The translations under genes and the position numbers were made by a program. This document shows positions 38,309-48,629 of a stretch of 64,000 bases of DNA, in pieces. Every line of letters starts with the position of its first letter. The stretch's first letter is position 1. Location of the stretch: NCBI GenBank assembly GCA_011772865.1, contig WVYQ01000009.1, positions 75,800-139,799 of the forward strand. Direction: 5' to 3'. The notes beneath the pieces are model-generated. The model ran no database searches, had not been told where the DNA came from, and saw only the letters and a list, made by a program, of their open reading frames with translations. Origin of the DNA: Woeseiaceae bacterium. Lineage in GTDB: Bacteria; Pseudomonadota; Gammaproteobacteria; Steroidobacterales; Woeseiaceae.

Positions 38309-39634
38309 ATGTTCAACCACCGCCCGGGCCTGTTTGCACTTCTCGTGCTGTTTGTCTCGACAGCGCAGGCCGGGACGACTGTCGAGAACATTCGCATCTG
38401 GGCCGAGGGCGGCAAGACACGGGTCGTTCTGGATCTGAGCCGGCCTGCACAACACACGATTTTCACGCTGCGCAATCCCGAGCGACTGGTCGTAGACCTC
38501 AAGCAGGGGCGCCTGTCGCCATCGCTCGAGTCGGACCTTCCCGGTTCGGCAGGTTCGGTCAAGGGTATCCGCAGCGCGATCAAGTCGGACGGCCAGTTGC
38601 GCGTTGTACTGGATCTCAATGCTGATGTGCGCTCGCGCAGTTTCACGGCAGGACCGAATGGAACCTATGGCGACCGGCTCGTCATCGACCTGGAGCGCTC
38701 GGGCAGCCTGCAACCCGTCAAGCGAGCTTCGGAAGCGTACAAGCCGGGACGAGACATCATTGTGGCTGTCGATGCCGGGCATGGTGGGCATGATCCGGGC
38801 GCCGTCGGCAAAGCACGCACCCGTGAAAAGGACGTGGCGCTGGCCATCTCGCGGCGGCTCGCGGCCAAGATCAATGCAGAGCATGGAATGCGAGCAGTCC
38901 TTGTTCGCGATGGTGATTACTACGTCGATCACCGCAGACGTATGGCGATCGCACACCAGCACGATGCGGACCTGTTCGTGTCGATTCACGCGGACGCGGT
39001 CGACGATCGCCGCGCCCACGGCGCAACGGTGTACGCGCTGTCGCTGAAAGGGGCCAGCGACGAGGAAGCGCGCCTGTTGGCCGAACGCGAGAACGCCTCG
39101 GTCCAGATCGGCGGCGTATCGCTTGATGACAAGGACGAGGTACTCGCGGAGGTGCTTCTCGACCTGTCGCAGAATGCGGCGCTCAGCGCCAGCCTCGACG
39201 TTGGCACCAAGGTCATCGGCGAACTCGCACGGGTGGTGAGAGTGCGTCGCAAGACGGTGCAGCAGGCCGGCCTGTTGGTGCTCAAGTCGCCGGATATGCC
39301 ATCGATACTGGTCGAGACGGCTTATATCTCCAATCCGTCGGAAGAAAAGAGGCTTCGGGATCCAAACCACCAGTCCAAGCTGGCCGCAGCGATACTCGGC
39401 GGCATCCGCAATTACTTCTATACCAACCCGCCGCCGGACACGCAGATCGCGATGGATATTCGCAGGACGCCGGCGCGCCAGGTGCGACACGTCATCGCGC
39501 GGGGCGACACGCTCTCGGAGATTGCGGCTCGTTACAACACGAGTACGGCCGCGATTCGCGCAGCCAACCGCCTTAACGGCGACAAGATTCGTGTCGGCCA
39601 GACGCTCTCGATCCCGGTTTATACCGGCACCTGA
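38309..39634 (+). CDS. amiB: N-acetylmuramoyl-L-alanine amidase with AMIN and LysM domains
   Basis: Periplasmic zinc amidase that splits septal peptidoglycan during daughter-cell separation. The 441-residue precursor has a signal peptide (cleavage after AQA, about residue 22). It continues with an AMIN domain (24-125) for septal targeting, an Amidase_3 domain (150-375; AVDAGHGGHDPGA zinc His, FVSIHADA, ILVETAYISNP), and a C-terminal LysM (395-438; RGDTLSEIAARYN). Length, domains and the position between tsaE and mutL match AmiB. Amidases of this type need an EnvC/NlpD-like activator, not encoded in this window. Confidence 0.95.
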   Translation: MFNHRPGLFALLVLFVSTAQAGTTVENIRIWAEGGKTRVVLDLSRPAQHTIFTLRNPERLVVDLKQGRLSPSLESDLPGSAGSVKGIRSAIKSDGQLRVVLDLNADVRSRSFTAGPNGTYGDRLVIDLERSGSLQPVKRASEAYKPGRDIIVAVDAGHGGHDPGAVGKARTREKDVALAISRRLAAKINAEHGMRAVLVRDGDYYVDHRRRMAIAHQHDADLFVSIHADAVDDRRAHGATVYALSLKGASDEEARLLAERENASVQIGGVSLDDKDEVLAEVLLDLSQNAALSASLDVGTKVIGELARVVRVRRKTVQQAGLLVLKSPDMPSILVETAYISNPSEEKRLRDPNHQSKLAAAILGGIRNYFYTNPPPDTQIAMDIRRTPARQVRHVIARGDTLSEIAARYNTSTAAIRAANRLNGDKIRVGQTLSIPVYTGT

Positions 39635-39703
39635 AAATCCGTAACAAGACTTTTGCGCGTCGTTTTGAAAAAATGACGGGCTACTCTTTTGCGCGCGAAA
39701 CGA

Positions 39704-41449
39704 ATGCCCATACAGCAACTGCCCAATCACCTGATCAATCAGATCGCCGCCGGTGAGGTCGTCGAGCGGCCGGCATCGGTCGTCAAGGAACTCGTTGAAA
39801 ATAGCCTGGATTCCGGCGCGTCGGAGGTGCAGGTCGATATCCAGTCTGGTGGACAGAAGCTGATCCGTGTGCGGGACAACGGCGACGGTATCGAACACGA
39901 CGAACTGGCGCTCGCACTATCGCGGCATGCGACCAGCAAGATCACGAGCCTCGAGGATCTGGAAGCGATCGCATCACTGGGATTCAGGGGCGAAGCACTG
40001 CCGAGCATCGCCTCGGTCGCCCGACTGACGCTGTGCTCGCGATCGGGCAATTCGGAGTCAGCCTGGCAGATCGAGGCCGACAACGGCAAGATCTCCGAAC
40101 CCAGGCCGGCCGCGCATCCGATCGGCACCACGGTTGAGGTTCACGACCTGTTCTACAATACGCCGGCGCGGCGACGTTTCTTGCGGACGGAGAGGACCGA
40201 ATTCGGCCACATCGAAAAGTGGCTGCGCCGCCTGGCGTTGTCTCGTCCTGACGTCGCGTTCACATTGGCCCATAACCGGCGCACGGTCCTGCAGCTTGCG
40301 GCGGCGCTCGACGATGAAGGCCGGCGCCAGCGGATTGCCAGGCTGTGCGGCGAACCGTTCGCCGAGCAGTCCGTTTTCCTGGCGCGCGAAACCGAGGGGA
40401 TCGCCCTCAGTGGCTGGATCGCCCTGCCAACCTACAACCGCAGCCAGCCGGATCTGCAGTACTGGTTCGTCAACGGTCGCAGTATCAGCGACAAGACCCT
40501 GTCGCATGCAGCTCGTCACGCCTACCGGGACGTGCTGTTTCACGGCCGGTTTCCGGCGTACGTGCTGTCGATTACGATCGATCCGGCCACGGTCGATGCG
40601 AACGCGCACCCGGCGAAGCACGAAGTGCGTTTTCGCGATGGGCGCCGCGTACATGGCGTCGTGTCCCAGTCAATCGAAGCGGCGCTCGCCGAGACAAAGC
40701 CGGGTGGCGCTACAACGACGCCTGCACCGGCTGTGCAGCCCACCCTGCGGACACAGAGCCCGATGCCATTACCGCACGCCGTTCGTGAATCCCTGGCCGG
40801 CTACCGGCTGCTGTCGGGCGGGGCGCCTGCCGCTGCAGTTGATATCGCGGCGCAGGCGCAGGAAGTGCCCCCGCTCGGATACGCGGTCGCCCAGATCGGC
40901 GGCGTCTATGTCCTGGCCGAGAACGCAGACGGGCTCGTCATCGTCGATATGCACGCGGCTCATGAACGCATCCTGTATGAGAAGCTCAAGAAGGGTTTCG
41001 AGGATAAAGCCGTTGTTCGGCAGCCGTTGCTCGTGCCGGCGGGTGTCGCGGTTGCCGAGAGCGAAGCAGACCTCGTCGAACAGTCGGGCGATGTGCTGGA
41101 AGACCTCGGTCTGGTCATCGACCGGGCGGGGCCGACCAGCCTGGTGATTCGCGAGGTGCCTGCGTTGCTGCGCAATGCCGATGCCGAGACCCTGCTGCGG
41201 GACGTCCTGGCCGACCTGTCGCAGGCAGGCCGAACCAATCGCATCGAGGATCTGTGCCACGACTGTCTGGCAACGATGGCCTGCCATCATTCGATCCGCG
41301 CCAACCGCATGCTCACCCTCGACGAAATGAACGCGCTGCTGAGGGAGATGGAGACGACGGAGCGCGCCGACCAGTGCAATCATGGCCGGCCAACGTGGAC
41401 TGCGATCACGATGGCCGAACTCGACAAGCTGTTCCTGCGCGGGCAATAG
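39704..41449 (+). CDS. mutL: DNA mismatch repair protein MutL (endonuclease-type)
   Basis: GHKL ATPase that links mismatch recognition by MutS to strand removal. N-terminal motifs IAAGEVVERPASVVKELVEN, DNGDGI and GFRGEALPSI are intact. The C-terminal domain has the nuclease motif DMHAAHERILYE (residues 415-426, the DxHAx2Ex4E pattern), plus ACHHSIRA and QCNHGRPTW, so this MutL should nick DNA itself, unlike the E. coli type that relies on MutH. The ATG at 39704 (MPIQQLPNHLINQIAAG) matches family N-termini; a TTG 15 bases upstream is less likely. 581 residues. Confidence 0.95.
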   Translation: MPIQQLPNHLINQIAAGEVVERPASVVKELVENSLDSGASEVQVDIQSGGQKLIRVRDNGDGIEHDELALALSRHATSKITSLEDLEAIASLGFRGEALPSIASVARLTLCSRSGNSESAWQIEADNGKISEPRPAAHPIGTTVEVHDLFYNTPARRRFLRTERTEFGHIEKWLRRLALSRPDVAFTLAHNRRTVLQLAAALDDEGRRQRIARLCGEPFAEQSVFLARETEGIALSGWIALPTYNRSQPDLQYWFVNGRSISDKTLSHAARHAYRDVLFHGRFPAYVLSITIDPATVDANAHPAKHEVRFRDGRRVHGVVSQSIEAALAETKPGGATTTPAPAVQPTLRTQSPMPLPHAVRESLAGYRLLSGGAPAAAVDIAAQAQEVPPLGYAVAQIGGVYVLAENADGLVIVDMHAAHERILYEKLKKGFEDKAVVRQPLLVPAGVAVAESEADLVEQSGDVLEDLGLVIDRAGPTSLVIREVPALLRNADAETLLRDVLADLSQAGRTNRIEDLCHDCLATMACHHSIRANRMLTLDEMNALLREMETTERADQCNHGRPTWTAITMAELDKLFLRGQ

Positions 41450-41459
41450 CGGCAGCGCG

Positions 41460-42392
41460 ATGAACAAAGTCGTATGCCTGATGGGACCGACCGCGTCGGG
41501 CAAGACCGATGTTGCGATAAGCCTCTGCAAACGCTTCCCGTTGGACATCGTCAGCGTGGATTCGGCGCTGGTCTATCGCGGTATGGACATCGGAACGGCG
41601 AAGCCGGATGCCGAGACCTTGCGCCGCACTCCGCACCGGCTCATCGACATCAGGGAGCCCGAGGAGAGCTATTCCGCCGGGGATTTCGTGCGCGATGCGC
41701 GCAGGGAAATCGATGATATTGCTGCCGCAGGCCGAATCCCTCTGCTGGTGGGCGGCACGATGATGTACTTTCGGGCGCTGACCGGCGGCATCGCCGAACT
41801 GCCGTCAGCCGACGCCGAAATTCGCGCATCGATCGATGCAGATGCCGCAGCGCTGGGCTGGCCGGCGCTTCATGCGCGTCTGGAAAAAGCGGATCCTGAG
41901 GCGGCGAAACGGATCGAGCCGAACGATCGGCAGCGCATCCAGCGCGCCCTCGAGGTTTACCTCGCCAGTGGCAAGCCGCTCAGTGACTGGCTTTCAGACG
42001 CGGAAAATACGGCGGGCAAGGGCCTGGTCTTCGCCAAGCTGGCGTTGCAGCCCGCGACCCGTCAAGTCCTCCATGAGCGAATCGAAAAGCGCCTGAAATT
42101 CATGTTAAACAATGGGTTTCTTGAGGAAGTGAAAGTGCTTTATGAGCGTCCGGGGCTAACAGCTGAACATCCTTCCATGCGGTCGGTGGGATACCGTCAG
42201 CTCTGGGAGCACCTCGACGGCAGTACGTCTCTCGATGAGGCGGGCCAACGCGCCCTGTACGCCACTCGCCAGCTGGCAAAGCGCCAGGTGACCTGGCTCA
42301 GGAGCGAGGCAGGCCTGTCGTCCTTTGAACCCCTTGAAGCCGGCGTCATCGACGCCATATCGACGTGTCTGATAGAATTTTTCGACGCTTAG
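41460..42392 (+). CDS. miaA: tRNA dimethylallyltransferase
   Basis: Transfers a dimethylallyl group to A37 of tRNAs reading UNN codons. The 310-residue protein has the P-loop GPTASGKTDVAI, the DSALVYRGMDIGTAKP block with the catalytic Asp region, LVGGTMMYFRAL, and the ERIEKRLKFMLNNGFLEEV and QLAKRQVTWLR segments. The frame is open into mutL; the ATG at 41460 gives the standard start 10 bases after the mutL stop. Upstream of hfq as in E. coli. Confidence 0.96.
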   Translation: MNKVVCLMGPTASGKTDVAISLCKRFPLDIVSVDSALVYRGMDIGTAKPDAETLRRTPHRLIDIREPEESYSAGDFVRDARREIDDIAAAGRIPLLVGGTMMYFRALTGGIAELPSADAEIRASIDADAAALGWPALHARLEKADPEAAKRIEPNDRQRIQRALEVYLASGKPLSDWLSDAENTAGKGLVFAKLALQPATRQVLHERIEKRLKFMLNNGFLEEVKVLYERPGLTAEHPSMRSVGYRQLWEHLDGSTSLDEAGQRALYATRQLAKRQVTWLRSEAGLSSFEPLEAGVIDAISTCLIEFFDA

Positions 42393-42466
42393 GCTGAACT
42401 CGCGTGGGCAACCGGCGCCACCGGTATGCGGTGTTCAAAAAATCATAAAAATAAGGAGACCCAGGC

Positions 42467-42706
42467 ATGGCAAAAGGGCAAACACTGCAAGACCCGTTTC
42501 TGAATATCTTGCGGAAGGAAAAGGTTCCTGTATCGATATACCTCGTCAACGGTATCAAGCTGCAGGGACAGGTGGATTCATTTGACCAGTTCGTTGTATT
42601 ACTCAAGAACAGCGTTAACCAGATGGTATACAAGCACGCCATCTCGACCGTTGTTCCGTCTCGAAACGTTCGCCTGCCGCTGCCAGACGACTCGGGAGAC
42701 GATTAG
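42467..42706 (+). CDS. hfq: RNA chaperone Hfq
   Basis: Sm-like hexameric RNA chaperone for small-RNA regulation. The 79-residue protein contains the Sm1 and Sm2 segments in full: [19 protein letters not shown], the [20 protein letters not shown] core and [12 protein letters not shown] with the proximal-face YKHA motif. The acidic tail (PDDSGDD) is short, giving a compact Hfq. An AAGGAG ribosome site lies nine bases before the ATG. The 74-base gap after miaA may hold its own promoter, but I see no strong hexamers. Confidence 0.97.
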   Translation: MAKGQTLQDPFLNILRKEKVPVSIYLVNGIKLQGQVDSFDQFVVLLKNSVNQMVYKHAISTVVPSRNVRLPLPDDSGDD

Positions 42707-42738
42707 CTTGATTTCGAGATCGCCGCGGGAGTTCGTAT

Positions 42739-44040
42739 TTGTTTGAACGACCGCAAAGCGGCGAACGGGCAATTCTCGTCCACGCGGGCCCGGGCGGCGC
42801 GCCGGACGACTCCGAATGCGAAGAGTTTCGGGAGCTGGCTGTCTCGGCAGGGGCCGTTATTGTCGACGAAATTGTCAGCGCCCGGCGCAGGCCGGATCCG
42901 CGCTATTTCATCGGCAAGGGTAAGCTTGACGAGCTTTCCGCCAGCGTGTGTGAGCATTCGGCGGAGCTCGTGATTTCCGCGGCGGCGCTTTCGCCCAGCC
43001 AGGAGCGAAACCTGGAGCGAGAGCTGAAGTGCCGCGTTCTCGATCGGGCCGGCTTGATTCTCGACATTTTCGCGCAACGGGCCCGGAGCTTCGAGGGCAA
43101 ACTGCAGGTCGAACTTGCGCAGCTCAGGCACCTGTCGACACGGCTCGTGCGCGGTTGGACCCACCTGGAACGCCAGAAAGGCGGCATCGGCTTGCGGGGA
43201 CCAGGCGAGACCCAGCTCGAGACCGATCGCCGGCTGATTGGTGCACGTATCAAGCAGCTTCGTGAGCGACTGGAGCATGTCGATGCCCGTCGTACGATGA
43301 ATCGCCAGAACCGGGTTCGCGCCGAAGTGCCGACGGTCGCGCTCGTGGGCTACACGAATGCCGGCAAGTCGACGTTGTTCAATGCGCTGACCAATGCGAG
43401 CGTATATGTCGAGGACCAGCTGTTCGCCACCCTGGACCCGACCGTCAGGCGGTTCGAGTTACCCGATGGCCGCGACGTCGTGCTTGCTGACACAGTCGGC
43501 TTCGTCAGGGATCTGCCGCATGAGCTGATTGCCGCATTTCGCTCGACGCTGCAGGAGGCGCGCGAGGCGGACCTGATCCTGCATCTCATCGATGCGAGTG
43601 ACGGCAATCGCTGGCAACGCGTTCGCCAGGTCAACACGGTTCTGAAGGAGCTCGAAGCCGACAAGGTGCCGCAGATTCGTGTCTACAATAAGATTGACAA
43701 GCTCGATCGCAAGCCCCGCGTGACTAACAACCGCGCTGGCGAAGGACGGGCAGTCTGGCTGTCTGCGATGACGGGCGAGGGCATACCGATGTTGCTGGAC
43801 GCCATCAGCGAGCGTCTGCAGCGCAAGACGCTTCGTGGCGTGATCACACTGCAACCGACGCAGGGGCGTCAACGTGCAAAACTATTCGAAATGGGTGCTG
43901 TGCTTAGCGAAGAGGCATGCGATGATGGCGGGTGGAAGCTGGAATTGAAGTTGGCTGAATCGGACCTACATCGATTCTTGAAACGTGAAAACCTGCCGGC
44001 CGATCTTTTGGAGCCACTACCGGTCCAAGAGACGGCCTGA
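42739..44040 (+). CDS. hflX: GTPase HflX
   Basis: Ribosome-associated GTPase that splits stalled 70S ribosomes. The 433-residue protein has an N-terminal HflX domain with the GPGETQLETDRRLI signature. A central coiled helix pair and the G domain follow: GYTNAGKSTLFNAL (G1), DTVGFVRDLPHELI (G3) and NKIDKLD (G4). The TTG start at 42739 gives MFERPQSGERAILVH, which lines up with the E. coli start, and a GGAG site precedes it. Between hfq and hflK as in E. coli. Confidence 0.96.
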   Translation: MFERPQSGERAILVHAGPGGAPDDSECEEFRELAVSAGAVIVDEIVSARRRPDPRYFIGKGKLDELSASVCEHSAELVISAAALSPSQERNLERELKCRVLDRAGLILDIFAQRARSFEGKLQVELAQLRHLSTRLVRGWTHLERQKGGIGLRGPGETQLETDRRLIGARIKQLRERLEHVDARRTMNRQNRVRAEVPTVALVGYTNAGKSTLFNALTNASVYVEDQLFATLDPTVRRFELPDGRDVVLADTVGFVRDLPHELIAAFRSTLQEAREADLILHLIDASDGNRWQRVRQVNTVLKELEADKVPQIRVYNKIDKLDRKPRVTNNRAGEGRAVWLSAMTGEGIPMLLDAISERLQRKTLRGVITLQPTQGRQRAKLFEMGAVLSEEACDDGGWKLELKLAESDLHRFLKRENLPADLLEPLPVQETA

Positions 44041-44061
44041 ACAGCAAAGGAAATCAACTAA

Positions 44062-45183
44062 ATGTCCTGGAATGAATCGGGGAACGGCAAGGATCCCTGG
44101 CAAAGAAAAGACGACGAGCCAAACGACCTGGATCAGATCGTCCAGAACTGGCAACGGCGACTTGGCGCCATACTCGGCGGCGGTGGTGGTCGTGCCGGGC
44201 AGGGCTCGGGTGGGGGGATCTTCCTCGCTGTGTTGCTCGTCATCGCCTGGCTCGTCACGGGTTTCTACCGTATTGACGAAGCCGAGCGGGGCGTCGTGCA
44301 GCGATTCGGTGCTTACACCGAATCGACGATGCCAGGACTGCACTGGCACATCCCGTTCCCGATAGAGACCGTTAATAAGGTCAATGCCAACGAAGTCTCG
44401 GATTATCCCTACAGCACCGAGATGCTGACCGCCGATTTGCAATACGTGAACATCGACATGGTCGTGCAATACCGGCGCACAAATCCCGTCGATTTCAGCT
44501 TCAATGTCGTAGAACCCGAGCTTACGCTTCACGACGTAACCGAAAGCGCGCTGCGCGAAGTAGTCGGCACGACCGAACTCGATGTCCTGATCGCGGCCCG
44601 ACGCGAAGAGATCGCATCTCGAACCCGTGAAGTGCTGCAGAGGACGCTGGACGACTATGGCGCGGGTATTACCGTCACATCCATCGCGCTCGAAAATGTC
44701 AACTACCCGGATTCGGTGCAGACCGCGGTTGACGACGCACAGAAAGCACGTAATGACAGCGATCGATACGAACTCGAGGCTGACGCATACGCGAGGGACG
44801 TCATCCCGAAGGCCAAGGGTGACGCCGCCCGAATGATCCAGGATGCGGAGGCGTATCGCGAGCGCGTTATTGCCGACGCCGACGGTGAAGCCGCGCGGTT
44901 CGAGGCCTTGTTGATCGAATACCAGAAGGCCCCCCAGGTTACCCGTGAACGCCTGTATATCGATGCGATCGAGGACGTTTACGGGCGTTCGAACAAGGTT
45001 TTCCTGGATTCCAGCGGCAGCGGCAACCTGTTGTACCTGCCCGTGGACCAGCTGATGCGACAGGGAGTACGGCCGTCGTCCGTCGACGGCACTCGGTCGG
45101 CCGACTCGCCGACGCCGCCACAGCAGCGGAGTGATGTTCGAATCGAACCGGTAGAGCCCCGCGAGCGGAGGGTTAGGGAATGA
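44062..45183 (+). CDS. hflK: FtsH modulator subunit HflK
   Basis: Inner-membrane SPFH/band-7 protein that forms a large cage with HflC around the FtsH protease. The 373-residue protein has a short cytoplasmic N-terminus with a Gly-rich run (LGGGGGRAGQGSGGG), one membrane helix (about 53-72), the band-7 domain (75-260; GLHWHIPFPIETVNKV) and a long periplasmic helix. The C-terminal 40 residues are polar and probably disordered. Its stop overlaps the hflC ATG by 4 bases. Confidence 0.96.
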   Translation: MSWNESGNGKDPWQRKDDEPNDLDQIVQNWQRRLGAILGGGGGRAGQGSGGGIFLAVLLVIAWLVTGFYRIDEAERGVVQRFGAYTESTMPGLHWHIPFPIETVNKVNANEVSDYPYSTEMLTADLQYVNIDMVVQYRRTNPVDFSFNVVEPELTLHDVTESALREVVGTTELDVLIAARREEIASRTREVLQRTLDDYGAGITVTSIALENVNYPDSVQTAVDDAQKARNDSDRYELEADAYARDVIPKAKGDAARMIQDAEAYRERVIADADGEAARFEALLIEYQKAPQVTRERLYIDAIEDVYGRSNKVFLDSSGSGNLLYLPVDQLMRQGVRPSSVDGTRSADSPTPPQQRSDVRIEPVEPRERRVRE

Positions 45184-46052
45184 ATAGCGGAAAGTTTTCC
45201 ATTGTCGTTGTCATCGGCCTGGCCCTTGTCGTTGTGGGTTTGGCGGCCTTCACGGTCGACGAGCGAGAGCTTGCGATCAAACTGCAATTCGGTGAAGTCG
45301 TTGCCGAAGACTACGAGCCCGGCCTGCATTGGAAGTGGCCCGTCGTGCAGAACGTGCGTAAGTTTCCGAAGCGTATCCTGACCATCCAGGACCGTCCCGA
45401 ACGCGTCTTTACCGCCGAAAACGAGGCGCTCGAGGTCGACTTCTTCGTCAAGTACCGCATCCTCGATCCAAAGCAGTTCTATATTTCGACCGGTGGGTCG
45501 CAGATCATCGCGGATTCCCGTCTTTCGGAGATTATCAAGAACGCGGTCGTCACCGAGTTCGGTAAACGTACGGTCAATGAAGCTATTTCTGTGGGCCGCG
45601 CGGAATTGATGCGCGACATGCTGGAGACTGCTGCCGGAACGTCGACAGAGTTGGGTGTCGAGCTGATTGATTTTCGCGTGAAGCAGGTCGAGTACATTAC
45701 GGTAGTGCGTGATTCGGTGTATCAGCAAATGGCTGCAGAGCGTGCCCGTATCGCCGCCGAGCGGCGCGCGACCGGACGTGCTACGGCCGAGAGAATGCGT
45801 GCAGAGGCCGATCGCGAGAGGACCGTGATTCTTGCGGATGCCTACCGCGATAGCCAGAAAATTCGTGGTAACGGCGACGCGAAGGCAGCCGAGATCTATG
45901 CCAACGCCTACAACAAAGATCCCGAGTTTTACGCGTTCTACCGCAGTATCGACGCATACCGTAAGTCGATGGGCAAAGAAGGCGATCTACTGGTTCTCGA
46001 TCCCGACAACGATTTCTTCCGGTATCTCAACGAGGCGGACGGCGGTAGATAG
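45180..46052 (+). CDS. hflC: FtsH modulator subunit HflC
   Basis: Partner of HflK. The 290-residue protein has one N-terminal membrane anchor (about 7-25) and an SPFH domain (VDERELAIKLQFGEVV start, GLHWKWPVVQNV). The helical region RIAAERRATGRATAERMRAEADRE follows, with the FYRSIDAYRKSM ending typical of HflC. The ATG is coupled to the hflK stop. A small DUF2065 gene follows after nine bases. Confidence 0.96.
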   Translation: MNSGKFSIVVVIGLALVVVGLAAFTVDERELAIKLQFGEVVAEDYEPGLHWKWPVVQNVRKFPKRILTIQDRPERVFTAENEALEVDFFVKYRILDPKQFYISTGGSQIIADSRLSEIIKNAVVTEFGKRTVNEAISVGRAELMRDMLETAAGTSTELGVELIDFRVKQVEYITVVRDSVYQQMAAERARIAAERRATGRATAERMRAEADRERTVILADAYRDSQKIRGNGDAKAAEIYANAYNKDPEFYAFYRSIDAYRKSMGKEGDLLVLDPDNDFFRYLNEADGGR

Positions 46053-46061
46053 ACCGGCAGC

Positions 46062-46253
46062 ATGCACTGGCAAGAGATCCTCACGGCCATTGCACTCGTG
46101 CTCGTCATCGAGGGCATGCTGCCGTTCATCGGGCCCCGGCGCTACAAGCAACTGGTAGCGCAAATAGCGCAACTGGGTGACAATCACCTGCGAACTTTCG
46201 GGCTCGCATCGATGATCGCGGGCCTGTTGCTTCTGTTCATCATTCGCGGCTGA
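46062..46253 (+). CDS. DUF2065 small membrane protein (YjeT-like)
   Basis: A 63-residue protein with two hydrophobic segments (about 5-23 and 44-61) joined by the conserved loop FIGPRRYKQLVAQIAQL. Position between hflC and purA and length match YjeT of E. coli. Function unknown; the constant location suggests a link to HflKC. Confidence 0.9.
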   Translation: MHWQEILTAIALVLVIEGMLPFIGPRRYKQLVAQIAQLGDNHLRTFGLASMIAGLLLLFIIRG

Positions 46254-46264
46254 CGATCGGATAG

Positions 46265-47560
<1,296 letters not shown>

Positions 47561-47564
47561 ATCG

Positions 47565-48629
47565 TTGACGACGCAAAACCTGGTCTTCAAGGCCGGCCCG
47601 GGTGCCTTTGACACGATTCGGCGGCACGGCTTCTCGCCGGAACGGATCGGCACGATTGCCGGCGCATCCGGTGGTGCCAAGTGGCTCGTGCTGAGTCAAC
47701 TCGATCGCATCATTCTTCAATCGATAGTGCCCAGGCTCGAGGGACCCGTGCACCTGATCGGCACGTCGATCGGCGCATGGCGGTTTGCGTGTTACGCGCA
47801 GGCCGATCCTGTGGCAGCCATCGAACGCTTCGAAGAGGCGTACATCGATCAGTCTTATAGCGAGGCGCCGGATATCCACGAGATCACGCGAAAGAGTCGC
47901 GAGATTCTCGGCGAAGTACTCGGCGAGACCGGTGTCGCCGAGATCCTCGATCACCCCGTGCTGCGCACTCATGTGATGACGGTGCGCGCGCGAAACATCG
48001 CCGCGTCAGAGCAGCACCACATTCTGGCAGCCGCGCTGGTCATTGCGGCTAGCCTGAATGCGGTCAGCCGCCGGACACTGGGCTTGTTCTTCGAACGCGC
48101 ATTATTCTTTGATGCACGCGATTTGCCCCCGTTTTTCGATGTCAGCGGTTTCCCGCTGCAGAAGATCATGATGCGGCGGGACAATCTCGAAGATGCAATC
48201 GTTGCGACGGGCGCGATACCGCTGGTGCTGTCCGGAGTTCGGGATATTTCCGGAGCGCTGCCGGGTGTCTATCGCGACGGCGGCGTCATCGATTACCACC
48301 TGGACCTGCCGCACAGCGAAGCTGACAGGCTGGCACTGTATCCCCACTTCTACGATCACCTCGTACCCGGCTGGTTCGACAAAAGGCTGGGCTGGCGAAA
48401 ACCGGACCCGGTCAATGTCGACCGCACGATCCTGATCAGCCCGTCGGAGGAGTTCGTGGCCGGCTTGCCCAATGCCAAGATCCCGGATCGCTCCGACTTC
48501 ATGACCTTCGAACCGCAGGCGCGAGTGCGACTGTGGCGCGATGTCGTCGCAGAGTGCGAGCGACTGGCGGCGGAGTTGCATGATGTGCTCGAGAAGGAGG
48601 AACTCGAATCGAGGCTCAAGCCTTTGTGA
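47565..48629 (+). CDS. Patatin-like phospholipase
   Basis: A 354-residue serine lipid hydrolase of the patatin fold. The nucleophile elbow is GTSIGAW and the dyad Asp lies in YRDGGVIDYH. The oxyanion-hole loop reads GASGGAKW rather than the common Gly-rich GGGxRG. No signal peptide is visible. TTG at 47565, five bases after the purA stop, gives MTTQNLVFKAGPGAF; the frame is open further into purA without homology. Its 3' end overlaps the convergent NERD-like gene by 14 bases. The lipid substrate is unknown. Confidence 0.82.
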   Translation: MTTQNLVFKAGPGAFDTIRRHGFSPERIGTIAGASGGAKWLVLSQLDRIILQSIVPRLEGPVHLIGTSIGAWRFACYAQADPVAAIERFEEAYIDQSYSEAPDIHEITRKSREILGEVLGETGVAEILDHPVLRTHVMTVRARNIAASEQHHILAAALVIAASLNAVSRRTLGLFFERALFFDARDLPPFFDVSGFPLQKIMMRRDNLEDAIVATGAIPLVLSGVRDISGALPGVYRDGGVIDYHLDLPHSEADRLALYPHFYDHLVPGWFDKRLGWRKPDPVNVDRTILISPSEEFVAGLPNAKIPDRSDFMTFEPQARVRLWRDVVAECERLAAELHDVLEKEELESRLKPL

